64,000 bases of DNA, taken from the NCBI RefSeq assembly GCF_000499845.2, contig NC_023751.2, positions 26,670,455-26,734,454 on the forward strand. The letters are read 5' to 3'. Numbering within the stretch: the first letter of the stretch is position 1; each line of letters begins with the position of its first letter. Shown piece by piece: positions 1-28,614 of the stretch. Below the pieces are notes generated by a model. The model ran no database searches. It had not been told where the DNA came from and was given only the letters and a program-made list of their open reading frames with translations. A program made the position numbers and the translations under genes. The stretch is from Phaseolus vulgaris (taxonomy: Eukaryota > Streptophyta > Magnoliopsida > Fabales > Fabaceae).

Positions 1-907
1 TTACCAGTGACGGAGGTGAGAAGAAGAGTAGTGGAAGAAGAAGAAAAGTGAGGAACCGAAAAGAAGTTCCGTCACCGTAGAAGAGAGGGTCACCGGAGAA
101 GAAGAAGGGAGAAGATCTTCGATTCAGAGAAGAAAATTTATTTGGTAGTTACCCTCTGAACTTAGTGAACCATTCTTTAAAAAGCACCTTTTTAAAAAAG
201 TTGAGCAACTTTCAGAACTTTTAGAAAAGCTGATGTCATCATTAACACACCACTTTTTATCACATCATTAACATACCACTTTTGATCTCATCATTAACAC
301 ACCAACACTTCTACAATTTTTTATACCTTTCTACCCATCATCATCACCACCACCATCTCACTATTACCATTTTCGCCATTGTCATCACAACTATCATTGT
401 TGTCATTATCACCATCACTATATGCTACCATTTGACTATTTGTTAGAGTTGTCAAAATGGGTGCCTCAGCAAAACCTTTCTGACCTAACTCATGGTCCAA
501 ACCAATTTTGATTTAGACCCAACCTTTTGTCTTGCCGATGGACCATTTTGACTCATTTTAAGAAATGAGAAAAAACTAAATCTAACAGATTATAAAGTAT
601 AATATTTGTTGTCACTGTATTGCCATTATTATTACCACCATAATCACCTCACTATCACCACAACTTATTTTCTAGTCCTTTTCATGGTGTGCACCAACCA
701 TCAAATAAGTCTAATTTTTATCTATTTTTTATCCTATCATATCCGTTTCTTATCCTATCCTTATATCATATCATATATTTTTTCTTATGTGTTATTTGGT
801 GATGAATGATGTGCAGTTCATCTTGGCTATTAGGAATGAAAGTCAATTTATACCATAGAAAAACGAATCTTTTCATGAAATATCAGTTTAATTATTCTTA
901 TATTCAG
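1..907. other. Upstream intronic sequence, no exon recognised
   Basis: I see no ATM exon here. The first recognisable exon begins at 908 with a phase that requires a preceding exon, so this stretch is probably the 3' part of an ATM intron. Positions 1-120 are GAA/GAG-rich. Positions 330-420 and 611-665 are rich in ATC/ACC trinucleotides. A short inverted-repeat element lies near 446-560 and is listed separately. A short open frame at 606-809 is low complexity and is not counted as a gene. Confidence 0.6.
446..560. mobile_element. Short MITE-like inverted-repeat element
   Basis: The left edge contains GTCAAAATGGGTGCCTC. The right edge, read on the other strand, contains GTCAAAATGGTCCATC, and both arms continue with GCAA. 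An imperfect terminal inverted repeat around a core of about 50 bp fits a small non-autonomous DNA transposon. GTCAAAATGGG-type ends are common in plant repeats. I did not find a clean target-site duplication, so the superfamily is not assigned. Confidence 0.4.
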
Positions 908-17825
<16,918 letters not shown>

Positions 17826-19320
17826 TTGGCACCCTTCTTTATACCCTTTGATACTGAATCATCTTGTATAGGCGGCGGTTATCTACTTCGTTGGACTTTT
17901 CCTCCTCGATTAGCATATGCTGTGACCAGTTTCTTTCGCTTTTTTTGTTGTATTATTTTTTGAAATTTTGTTCGGTGAGTTGTAAAATGGTTGCATGTTA
18001 AAGGATGCGAAAGGAATAGCTTTTTCGTATCACCTGTTCACTTAATACATCCCTTCCACCAACCCTTCAATTAAAAACAACTCTACAAGAAAATCTCTTA
18101 TAATAAGTGGTGACATTCTTAGTTTTTATTGCTGATAAATTTATTAATTGTGGGGTAGAAAATGGATCAATTAAGTTAGTTTTGTTTCACAATACAATTT
18201 TTATCTTATGGTTGTGTAAGCACCCATCAAAATATTATTTCAAATTATATTTGCATATTATGAACTTCTACCATGGGATTCGTGCCTCCAGACCCACCTA
18301 CATGCAATGCGCTTATGAACTTGATCTTGTCCAACTCGAAGAAAGCTACGACTTTGAAGAATGGAAAGATCATGTAGATACCTTTGAGCTTTAGATGAAG
18401 CTCAACGTGTTGCTACGACACCGCCACAAATGCTACAATGCGATCAAGTTGTATCAGCAACGTGTTCTTTCTATCATTAGACTCTCTTTTATACTGTAAA
18501 CATTTTTCTTCTGAAATTATAAAACAGTTCTGAATGTTATTATATTTTTAGTATATATTAAATTTCTACTGTAAAAGTCTATAAATTTCGTATTCAGTAC
18601 TTAATTAAGGACTCGATCAAAGTAGAATCTATTTGTATTTTTATATAAGTGTGTTGGAATGCTTTCAATGTAACTTGGCCTATTGATCTTGACCAGCCTC
18701 GACAGGTTCCACAGCCAATGTAATTAGCCTTCTAACTATTACCTCACTCTAAATTAACTATCCAACCTATATCTATATATAAAAGCTGTAATGAGCGTCT
18801 ATCATTTCATGTATAGTTATAGAGAGCATTTAATGTTTATTCTACAGCGTCTAATCAGCTTTACATGGAACTCTGTTAGAAAGTTCTTTGATTAAAAACT
18901 AGTGGTTAGATAGTTTAAAATCAGACTTTATGAATATATTTTAGTGCGTACAAGTATTGTAGTGTCTAATCAATAAATAACTAGACAATTTAAAATAAGA
19001 GTTTATAAATATGTCAAGGTTTAGTCCAAGTTTGATTATCTAGTCAAGGTTTGACCGTCTAATCTAAGTTTAACCTGTCTAAAGTCATGTTAATAGTCAA
19101 TTCGAGGGACTTATCTTTATTCATTTATTATCGTAGATGATTTTATTATTTAGACTTATTAAATGATCCTTTGTTCTGAGAATGGTATAAGTTTGTAACA
19201 AAGTCAAATAAAATGTATATATATTCTAATAGAAATTTGTATAACTGTAAAATATATTAGACGATTGGAATGTCTAACATGTCATTATTTTATAGGAAAT
19301 ATTATAAATTTTTGGATGTT
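17826..19320. other. 3' flank of ATM copy 1, with a small unassigned ORF
   Basis: Sequence after the ATM stop, including the 3' UTR. No clear poly(A) signal was assigned. An open frame at 18107-18394 (95 codons) ends in a charged C-terminus with EESYDFEEWKDHVD. I recognise no domain in it, and it has no evident promoter or intron support. The stretch 18780-19290 has many TAGAC/GTCTA motifs in both orientations, probably an old repeat. Confidence 0.45.
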
Positions 19321-21600
19321 ACACTCAAGACTTGCTTGAGACTCCCAATTTTACCTTCAAATCTCAAATTCAAGCTCCTATTCTTTAGACTGAGAATGTT
19401 CATCTAAAGGCTGATTTAGATGTTGCTAGTGCTTTACTTCAACCAACACTTCAAGCATATGAAATATCCCTTGGAGAAGTTCCCAATTGAAGGCAATGAC
19501 TACCTTTTTGCTCAATCTTAGACTCAAGTCTATCTTACCCACCTCTTTTTTTGCACCAATGGTGTTAACTTTAAATACGTAAACTAAGTCTAATGGTTCA
19601 GTTTGTCCACCCTTTATTGATGTTTCTTAAAAAGGGAAGAACATAGCATATTGGGAAAATATATCTAGAAAATAAAAGGAGGAGTACAAGTTAAAGGGAA
19701 GCTTTAAGGAAGATAGATGCACAAACTTAGGGGGGGAGTAATTTCAAGAATATGTATTGTGTTTTTTTGTATTTAAAAATGTAACAAACTATGTCATGAA
19801 GTACGATTCTAAGTTTTTGTTCATCTTTTCAAACATACTATAATATGTATTCAGATGGTCAAAGAATATATCCTAATCATATAATCTGAATAATGAATAT
19901 TTTGTGTTATTGAAAAGTTTGACAACCCATCAAATTTATGTTTTATGATATTTTAAAAGCTTGTTAGTTTAGGGTTTAGGGTTTATCTAAAAATATTTGT
20001 AAAAACTAGATGTGTTGCTATCTCTTTAAGAAATCTCATGTTTAAATTTTATTGCTTTAAGAACCATAAAAAATGAGGAGATTGTTATGCCAAAAGTCCA
20101 ATGGCCCCATAATATTGATTAAGTTATTGTCACAATAAAGTAAGAAACATGAAGAAGCTTTGTCCGAAGATGTGAAGATATTGTAAGACCTGAGTGCTTC
20201 GTCTACCAGATGATACATCACCTTGCAATTTTCACTTTGTTTAATAAATGGAACATTCTTCACTGCGTACAGACCTAAAGCTTACAATTATACCTAACAA
20301 AATATTCTTTAAGTTTACTACTGCATTGCAAGGAATGTCTTCCTCTTTTGTCTACCTAGATGATTCACACAAAGTACAACTCTACGAATTTGTAGTGAAT
20401 CCTTCTTCGAATATCTATGTAAAGTTATTCGTTAAATAAGGAAACAAAAGATATATTCAACTATTTGATGCCAAAATGTTGTCAAATTCTTTTGTAGCCT
20501 TAAAAACTTTATAGAAGAACATTATTTTGTGATCTTTGTGATCACACTTTCATACAAACTTTATTTGTGTTAGGCAGAAGTGACTAAGTTTCAATAATAC
20601 TCAATGTCTTCTCCATGAGTGGCTACTATTTAAAGAACATTGTCTTGGTCAGAAATGGTTGTTGTCCAAAAAATATTGTCTTAACCAGCATTTCAAATAA
20701 TAATTTATATTTATCCAGGAGTGGTTAGGATCCAAACAATGGCTTATCGAAAAATGGTTGAGGTCCAAACAATATTCAGTTTTTAGCCAAAATGGGTGTG
20801 TTACAAACAATTATCTCTTGTTTAATGGTTAAACCAAAAAGTTGGAAAACCATGTCTCAACAATTTAATTGATTAACATGTGCAATAATCAATTAAATAT
20901 GAAATGTAATTCATTTTCAAAATAATAATTAATTAAAAGGTTATATAATCAATTAGATATTTTAGTATCAGTTTTAATTACTATTTTCTAAACTCAATAA
21001 ATAAAGTACTTGGCTTGATGTTTTAAAATACACATTTACGATCAAAAGCATTCAAAACGGTTTTTTTTCAAAGCATTTTCTCACTCTCATTTATGCTATC
21101 AAGATTTCCTAATCAAGGTTGTGCATTATTGAGCCTTGTGTGCTTCTACTATGAACGTTTGGTAATATTTTTCCTTGTATTATTTGTTGTTGTAATTGGA
21201 TTATTCTAGTGTTTGGTTCTTGGTGATCAAGAGTTGATAAGGCATGCATCATTTTGTGTTGAAAATAGTTGATAGACTTGTTTTGGTTTATATACTATTG
21301 AAAGTGTTCAAGAGTTCATTGTATTGTAATAACTTTTGAAGTTAATGGAATCAAAAAAATTTAAGGTTGAATTGTTGAGAGTGAATATAGGATCTTGTTG
21401 GTCTGAACTAGTATAAACCTCTTATGCAAATTTTATTTGCTTATCTTATTCTATTTGTGATACAATCTAATCTTGTGTCAATCTTGCTTTCAATATATTT
21501 GCATTCAGTTTTCTAGTCTTAAAAGAGTTTTAAAAGGAACTTCAAGAAAGAAAACTTTTATGAAAAAGATTTGAAAAACAATTCACCCCTATAGGTTTCA
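19320..21600 (+). mobile_element. Probable decayed LTR retroelement 3' part (in every unit)
   Basis: Near 19730 is a purine tract TTAGGGGGGGAGTAA, and near 20073 is GAGGAGATTG directly before TGTTATGCC. This resembles a copia-type polypurine tract next to an LTR start. About 1.5 kb of non-coding, AT-rich sequence with AATCAATTAA repeats follows, to roughly 21600. No intact coding domain remains. Edges and family are uncertain. Corresponding copies lie at the ends of units 2, 3 and 4. Confidence 0.35.
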
Positions 21601-23096
21601 AATAGTCTCATATATTATATTAGTTTAGGCATCTAAATTGGGCAAAATAGAGAAGATTTAGTCTTAAAACTACTTTTTCCACTTAGAATGATTACTTTGA
21701 TGCATTAAATGATCTTATGGTCAAATTATTGGAATCTTGTAGGAATTAAAGGAAAAAGAGCAACAAAAAGATAACAGTGAATTAAGACCATCCACTGAGT
21801 GTAAGCATGGAGCGGTGAGTGGATTAATGGCAAAGGACACAGTTGAGGTCCATATACATAATTGGAAATGATATCAACAGTTAATGTATGTAATATTTAC
21901 TCTAAAGTATTCTATTATCAATTTTACATTTGGGATTTTAAAATATGATCTGTATTTACATCATGTTACTTTTGGGATTTTAACAAAAATATTTCCAAAA
22001 AAATGAAGTTCTAATTTTTGCATAAAATAAAAAATCTATTATATTTGAAAAATAATAAAAATCCTGTGACCATAATTTAATTGACTTGTATTGTAGGGTA
22101 AACAACATGTATACTTACATATCAAAATATAAATATTTTGTCAAACCAAATATTAATTGGATTAGGAGGTACTGAAACAAATAAGTATAAAGCTTGAAAC
22201 ATGTGTGTAATACTCTGGTGAATATATTTAAATATTTCTTTGTAATGTAATTCAAATCATAATAACATGTGTTGATCAAATCGGTGAATTGCTCTAAGAT
22301 TTTGGATTGTGGTATATTTGAGAATGTTGGTGATCGTGGTATCAAGTGTGCAGGAATAAACAAACAACACAGAATGCACATGGAAGAAAGAACACAAAAT
22401 AGTTTGAGAAAGAATTCTCTTTATACTAGATGAGTCTACTGGATGGCTACAGAATTGCAATCAACAGAGGAAAAAATGTGAGAGATTCACTTAGAGGATT
22501 GCAACAAACGCTCCAAGAATTACAAACTTCTTGTATACTAGTTAGTTACACAAGCAACCTTATATATAATGGGCCTGCAAAGATAGTTGACAGAAATAAC
22601 TAACTCCTAAGTAACTAAAGAAATATCAAAAAACATCTTCAAATCATTGGACGACTTCAGCTATTGAGCATGTCTAACATATGAAGAAGATTCTAAGGCA
22701 TAAACTCAGAATATTTAAAACTTCAAATAGGAAGTTATATTTTAAATGAAACAGTTGTGCTTAGGCATCACTACACTAGCTACAATCCCTACCAGGTTGT
22801 CACTCTAGCTTGTAACAATCAGTTGTAGCATATCTAAATATTATTTAAAAAGAAAACAGAACAGCAACCTGGAGGTCATACCAAACCCACTAAGAAAATC
22901 TAATTTAGAAAGACCAGACCGGTTAAAATGTCATAGTGCAGAAGATTTTAACTTATATTGATCTTTTTTTCGCATAATTTTTGCCTGCCTGTGTATACAT
23001 TTCCTATTACATTTTGGTTGTATATATTTACATGAGCATTGAAGATACGTTGTCCAAAGCTAAACTTGTATATTTGCATGTACTTCGGACATTTAG

Positions 23097-26000
23097 GTAC
23101 CTGTAGTGACAGCTACAGTATCAATTGATCATAGTTTCAGTATCGTGAAGGACTTTTCCTTACTTCAAAGGACTAGCAGATTCAGTTATGTAAGTATCAA
23201 ACATTTGTAGCATTGAAGAGCATTTTTGTAGGATGCAAAATTTGATGCATCAATCTACTTTGTGCTGGTTTGGTGTGCAGGATAATGAATGGTATAAATG
23301 CTCCAAAAGTTGTTGAATGCTTTGGTTCTGATGGCTGCAGATATCGACAACTGGCAAATCTGGAAATGATGACCTAGACAGGATGCTGTATGAATTTCTT
23401 TAGCTTATGCTTTGTAATCTTTTTTGCATCTATTATTGAAGTTGTGCCAAATTATTTATTTGTCCATGTTTAGAAAAAAAATCAAATTTGAAGCCTTATT
23501 AGAGAAATTTTATGTTTCAAAACACTGCTTTTTGTTAATTGTAATATTAAATTAAGCTTAAATACATTTTTAGCCCATATAATTTACCTCATTTTTTATT
23601 TTGGTTGCTATCTCTAAAGTATTAGTTTTTTGCTATTCATATATAATTTTTTGTTCTGGTTTAGTCATTTGATATATGTTGCATGATTAGGAGATAATTA
23701 TTCCATAATTAGTACAGATTCCGTTTTTTCATTTGATATCTTTTGGAGATTTGATTTGATTTGTATAACTTTTAATTACCTATTATTTCTTTCCTTAATT
23801 AGGTTGTAAATAGTCTATATATTTAGACTGTTATCACATTTGTAAATTGTTGAAAATCCCACATCCACTAGAGATAAGGAATTTCATAGTATATAAATGG
23901 GGTGTGAATCTTACCTTATAAGCCAGTTTTATAAGGTTGAGTTAGTCTTAAAGTTCACTTTTTTATATGGTATCAGAGTGATTTAGAGTCTATCCTAGCG
24001 AGAGTTTGTTGGATTTATCAGGCTACCCGCTATCGTACTACCATCCCATAATATATATCCCATGCACGAGTTGGTAGGTCTTGGCGTGAGCGAGTGTGTT
24101 GGAGATCCCACATCGGCTAGAGCTAAAAAAATTTCATAGTATATGAGTGAGTGCAAATCTCACCTTATAATCCGGTTTTATAAGGTTGAGTTAGGCTTAA
24201 AACCCATTTCTTAATATAAATGAGAAGGACCATGTGACGCATGACAAAGATAAGGACCTTAAACCTAATTTGAAAAACCCTAATAAGTTTGGCCTTTGGC
24301 CCATTCCAATTTTAACTAATAAAACCCTAAACCCTAATTATTCAAATAAAATGAATGTGTTGCATTTGCATGAGCTGTTAAACCTAATTAAGAGTCAAAC
24401 CTACACTTTTAAAATTAGTTTTTCTGGACCTATTTTTGACCCATTTAAAACATTTACTTATTGCAATCCACAACTCATTTTTTTATCTCTGCCACAACAC
24501 CTTCCGCCATAACCCTATGATTTCCATTATAGCTTTATAAAGTATTATGGGGTCTCCGATGATCCATTATCCATATCGATAACACTACTAAAGATATTAA
24601 GTCTATATATCCTATTTTAGAAAACTTTTTTGGCTTGTCCAAGTTAGAGATTTCGGTATATATTATTAGTAATAGTGTAAGACATGTTATCTCTTTCTTT
24701 ATTCACATTTTCTACAAGGGAATCTGCATGTCTAAAGGAATCTTATTTTCTCATATATGTTGTTTATTTTGATGGTTATTAAACTGCTGATTTCTTGTAG
24801 GTAATGGAACAATTCTTTGGTTTAGTCAACACATTCCTCAGGAACCATCAGATACATGGAAAAGAAGACTAGGAGTTCGGACCTACAAGGTATATTCTGC
24901 TGTTTAAAGTTCTTGGTCTTTAGTGCTGGTGATTGGTTTGTGAATTGTAACAATGTCATGACAGAGTCAATCAACTATCTGTAAACAGTTTCAGGGAGTA
25001 ACATGTAAGTGAGATGGGAATTTCATTATTTTGCATTACTCTTGAATAGAATTGCCTGTTTACTATGCATAATAGCTTTTGCAGAATGATCTTGTTCCCA
25101 TGACAGTTTTTCATATAATTTTTTCCCTTGCACAATAAGGCTACTTCCTAAACATTTATGTTCTGCTTCAGACTTGCGTAGGAATTCTTGGCCTGGAAAA
25201 TAAAATCCTACTCTATATTTTTCTGCCTAAAAATCAAAAGAACGTCCATTTCTTCTTTGTTGGTTAAGCATTTATAAACTTAACTCCGAAAAGGGATGTA
25301 CTTGAGGGTTATATGAAATTATTTTTTCCTTCAGATTGTCTATTTTGTACTATAGTTTTGAAGTTATGGCAGGAAGAGATTAAGTTCTTAAAATGGTTTA
25401 GAATTTTAACTTTCTATGAACAGGTTGTTCCTTTTACTCCAAGTGCTGGTGTTCTTGAGTGGGTTAATGGAACTCTTCCTCTCGGTGAATACCTTATAGG
25501 GAGGTCAGTCAAAGAAAGACAAGTTTTGCTGCACAATTTCTTGATCTTTTTATCTTTGAAGCAACTGATTCATGTTGTCAACCAACTATCCCAAAAGCTA
25601 TTGCGTGAAAGTACATGAATGGTTTATATTAACCCCTTCTATCAAAAACCCTTTGGGCTTGAAAAAATGGACAATGCACTCTTTACCCTACCTTTGCTAA
25701 AATATGGCATTTATTAGGGAACATGGATCAATTTCTAGACCATATGTCATAGACTAATACTGTACCATGAATGGCTTATATCTAACAGTTTTCTTCAACT
25801 TTCAGCATGAGAAATGGAGGTGCTCATGGTCGCTATGGAATGGGAGATTGGTCATTCCTTAAATGCCGAGAGCACATGGCAAATGTAAGAAGAAATATTT
25901 AATACTTATTCAACTTAGTTATCATAACTGTTTGTTTTATAGTTTTCTAAGGTTGAACAATCTGAATTATATCTGAAAAGAATGAGTGGAGGGACAAAAA

Positions 26001-28614
26001 ACTGTTACTAAAAAATAAAATGTCTAGTTTGGATTAAAGACCTAAATTAAATACTACATAACTGGGCTGTAAGGTTGCTGGAAATAATTCTAAAGATGGA
26101 TTTGTCTTTAGCCGCGAACGGACTGACTCATTCATCTTATCAAGTGATAAACTTGATAAAAAGCCAATAGCTTGAGAAGAAAGATATCATGTAAGACACT
26201 ATAGAGTAAATAAACCATCTTTTAACTAAACAGGGGCGGTGAAGAGAATGGGAACTGGTTAGACTTATAAATAATCCTGTGGAGTAAATCTCAGAAAAAT
26301 TATCATTTCTGGACGGTTGAAACCCTTTCATTCGTGCTCAATATTTATATCTTCATCATCATCATCGTCAAAATAGCTTGACTTAGCTACAATTATAGTT
26401 GTATTGAAATTGGTGAAGCAGTACATTAATAATAATTTGGGATCTTTTAGTGCTATCATGATCAAGTGAAATTCATTTCAATTCTCACAATCGTTTAACT
26501 TATTCAACTAATAAACTATGCATGACAAATTGCATGCAAACCAAAAAAATGAAAAAACAGACTGATAGCATAAATATATAACAAAGCTATTTATTTTAAT
26601 ACCTTTTATTTTTTTATGTCAAATAGAATAATACTATACTACGTTGATGTTTTCTTGATAGGAGAGGGACAAGCGCAAAGCATTCCAGGAAGTTTGCAAT
26701 AATTCAGGTAACTTTCCTGTCCTTATCTTTTAGATGACCCAGATCACGTGATCGGCTTCATTGCTTAATCATATTTCATGCAGGCCTGTTATGCATTACT
26801 TTTTCTTGGAGAGATTTCTACAGCCAGCTGAGTGGTTTGAAAAGAGACTTGCGTATTCTCGAAGTGTGCTGCTAGTTCTATGGTAATAGCATTATACTTT
26901 TCCATGCATGCTTATTTTTCAACATATGGATTGTCAGACCTGAATATGGCTCATAGGTATCAAGTGCGCCTGTTTGAAGGGTCTATATTTTTTTCCTCAA
27001 TTCTGAAGGGAAATATCTAATGTTTTGGGATAGTGCAACCATGTTGGAATGAATACTACTCTGACTTCTGAACTAGCCGTTCATATGTTGCCCATTCATG
27101 TCATCTCGATCCACTATCAATATGATTTCTGTTTTATTTAAAATAGCCTTTAAGTAAAAAAAAAAAATATCTGGAAGATCACCAAAATCACATCTACATC
27201 AATGTATTACAATCCTTGGTATACTTATTAGTTGATTCATATTCAGGTTGGCTATATCGTGGGCCTTGGAGATCGACATCGATGAATATTTAATTGATCA
27301 GGCGACTGCTGAGGTATCACATAGATCTTGGTGTTGCTTTGAACAAGGCTGGATGCTTAAGACCCCAGAACGGGTATGTACTTGATAGTCCTTGAGTCAT
27401 GCCCTTTTTCCATACTTCATCTGGATTGTTGATATCACCTGTAACTGCTGGCAGGTTCCCTTTAGGCTTACAAGAGACATAATTGATGGAATGGGTGTAA
27501 CTGGAGTAGAGGGGGTTTCCGGAGATGTGTGAGGAAACACTGTCTGTCATGCGGACAAACAAAGAAGCATTGCTGACGATTGTGGAAGTAATCATACTTC
27601 AGTCAAATTTTGTAGTATGAATTGAACTTCCTTTCTATAATCTCTTCCTAAAAGATGAGTGTCCTCTGCAGGTTTCATACACGATCCTCTTTATAATGGG
27701 CTTTATCTCCTCTGAAAGCCTTGCAGCGTCAAAAGGTACGGTGTCTGCAGTTTTTAGACTGTCTTATGTTAGTTCTTTATTTAATAAATGTTCAGCATCT
27801 CATGATGTTCGTCGACTAGCATAAATTAGCACTTATCATAAATTGTGGAAATAAGTATATAACAGGAGGACTGCTAACCTAAATAGCACTAGCATAATGA
27901 CTTGGATATTCTATTCTTTTTGGGTCTCAAAATGTTGCTGGTTCTCCTCGATTTGATCTGGTTGTAAATATGTTCAACTGTATTACTTGATTTACATACA
28001 GCGTGACCTTTCTCCTTTTCTCCCCAGGATTTGGATGATGATTTGATACAAGTTTGGAGGAACCACAAAATGATTACCAAGAAATAAGGATGCTACACGA
28101 GCCCTTCTACGTGTCAAGCAAAAGCTAGATGGTATGAAGATGGTGAAATGCGTAGCATCCACGGGCAGGTATTTTGTTGGCATATCTCTGCCAAATGACT
28201 AAATAAGGACTATTTCGTTTTCTTCTTTTTTTTCTTCATCCAATTTAGCTGATAAAGTGGGTTGGATAATGTATATTCATCCAATTTGAAGTGGAACATA
28301 AACTTGTCAAAATGAGTGGTGTTACGCTTTAAGAGTTAACCTGCTAGATACATTGTGCATTCATATTCGACCCTCATACCATACAGTTACATCCATCTTA
28401 GTGGAGAATAAGTTCATCAATTGCCTGCAATTTGTAAATACCATCTGGCTACTTGTACTGTTGTTTGCAGTCTAAAAATGTACATATTCTAATATCCCAT
28501 GAAAAAAAAAATTATGGTTGGTACCTTTACTTGCAGGTGCAACAACTCATCCAAGATGCAATTGATTCTGAGCGATTGTGTCAAATGTTTCCTGGTTGGG
28601 GAGCTTGGTTGTAA
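23097..28614 (+). pseudogene. ATM kinase/FATC copy 2, frameshifted in nine of 12 exons
   Basis: Equivalent exons: 23097-23189, 23281-23387, 24801-24889, 25424-25503, 25806-25884, 26662-26707, 26784-26882, 27247-27373, 27455-27587, 27672-27735, 28028-28168 and 28537-28614. Compared with copy 1 they lack 2, 2, 1, 0, 0, 1, 1, 5, 2, 2, 3 and 0 bases, 19 in all. I noticed no exonic substitution. The catalytic exon (27247-27373) has five deletions and no longer encodes the catalytic loop and HIDLG motif in one frame. Splice sites are kept. There is no upstream start or FAT region. As written it cannot encode a kinase. The deletion-only pattern suggests sequence error, so its real state may be intact. 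Confidence 0.8.
23848..24216 (+). mobile_element. TRIM retrotransposon, unit 2 copy
   Basis: Same TRIM at the same intron position as in unit 1, flanked by TAAAT (23843-23847 and 24217-24221). It is again 369 bp long, though with small offsetting indels inside. Confidence 0.82.

Noticed and set aside
1..120. GAA-rich stretch as a possible acidic or Lys-rich ATM exon
   Set aside because: No frame fits an ATM segment and no phase-compatible splice sites connect it to exon 908-974.
19969..19986. TTTAGGGTTTAGGG, like plant telomere repeat
   Set aside because: Only two repeats within an AT-rich degraded element, and present in each unit. The AAACCCTAA motifs near 13383-13450 are likewise isolated.
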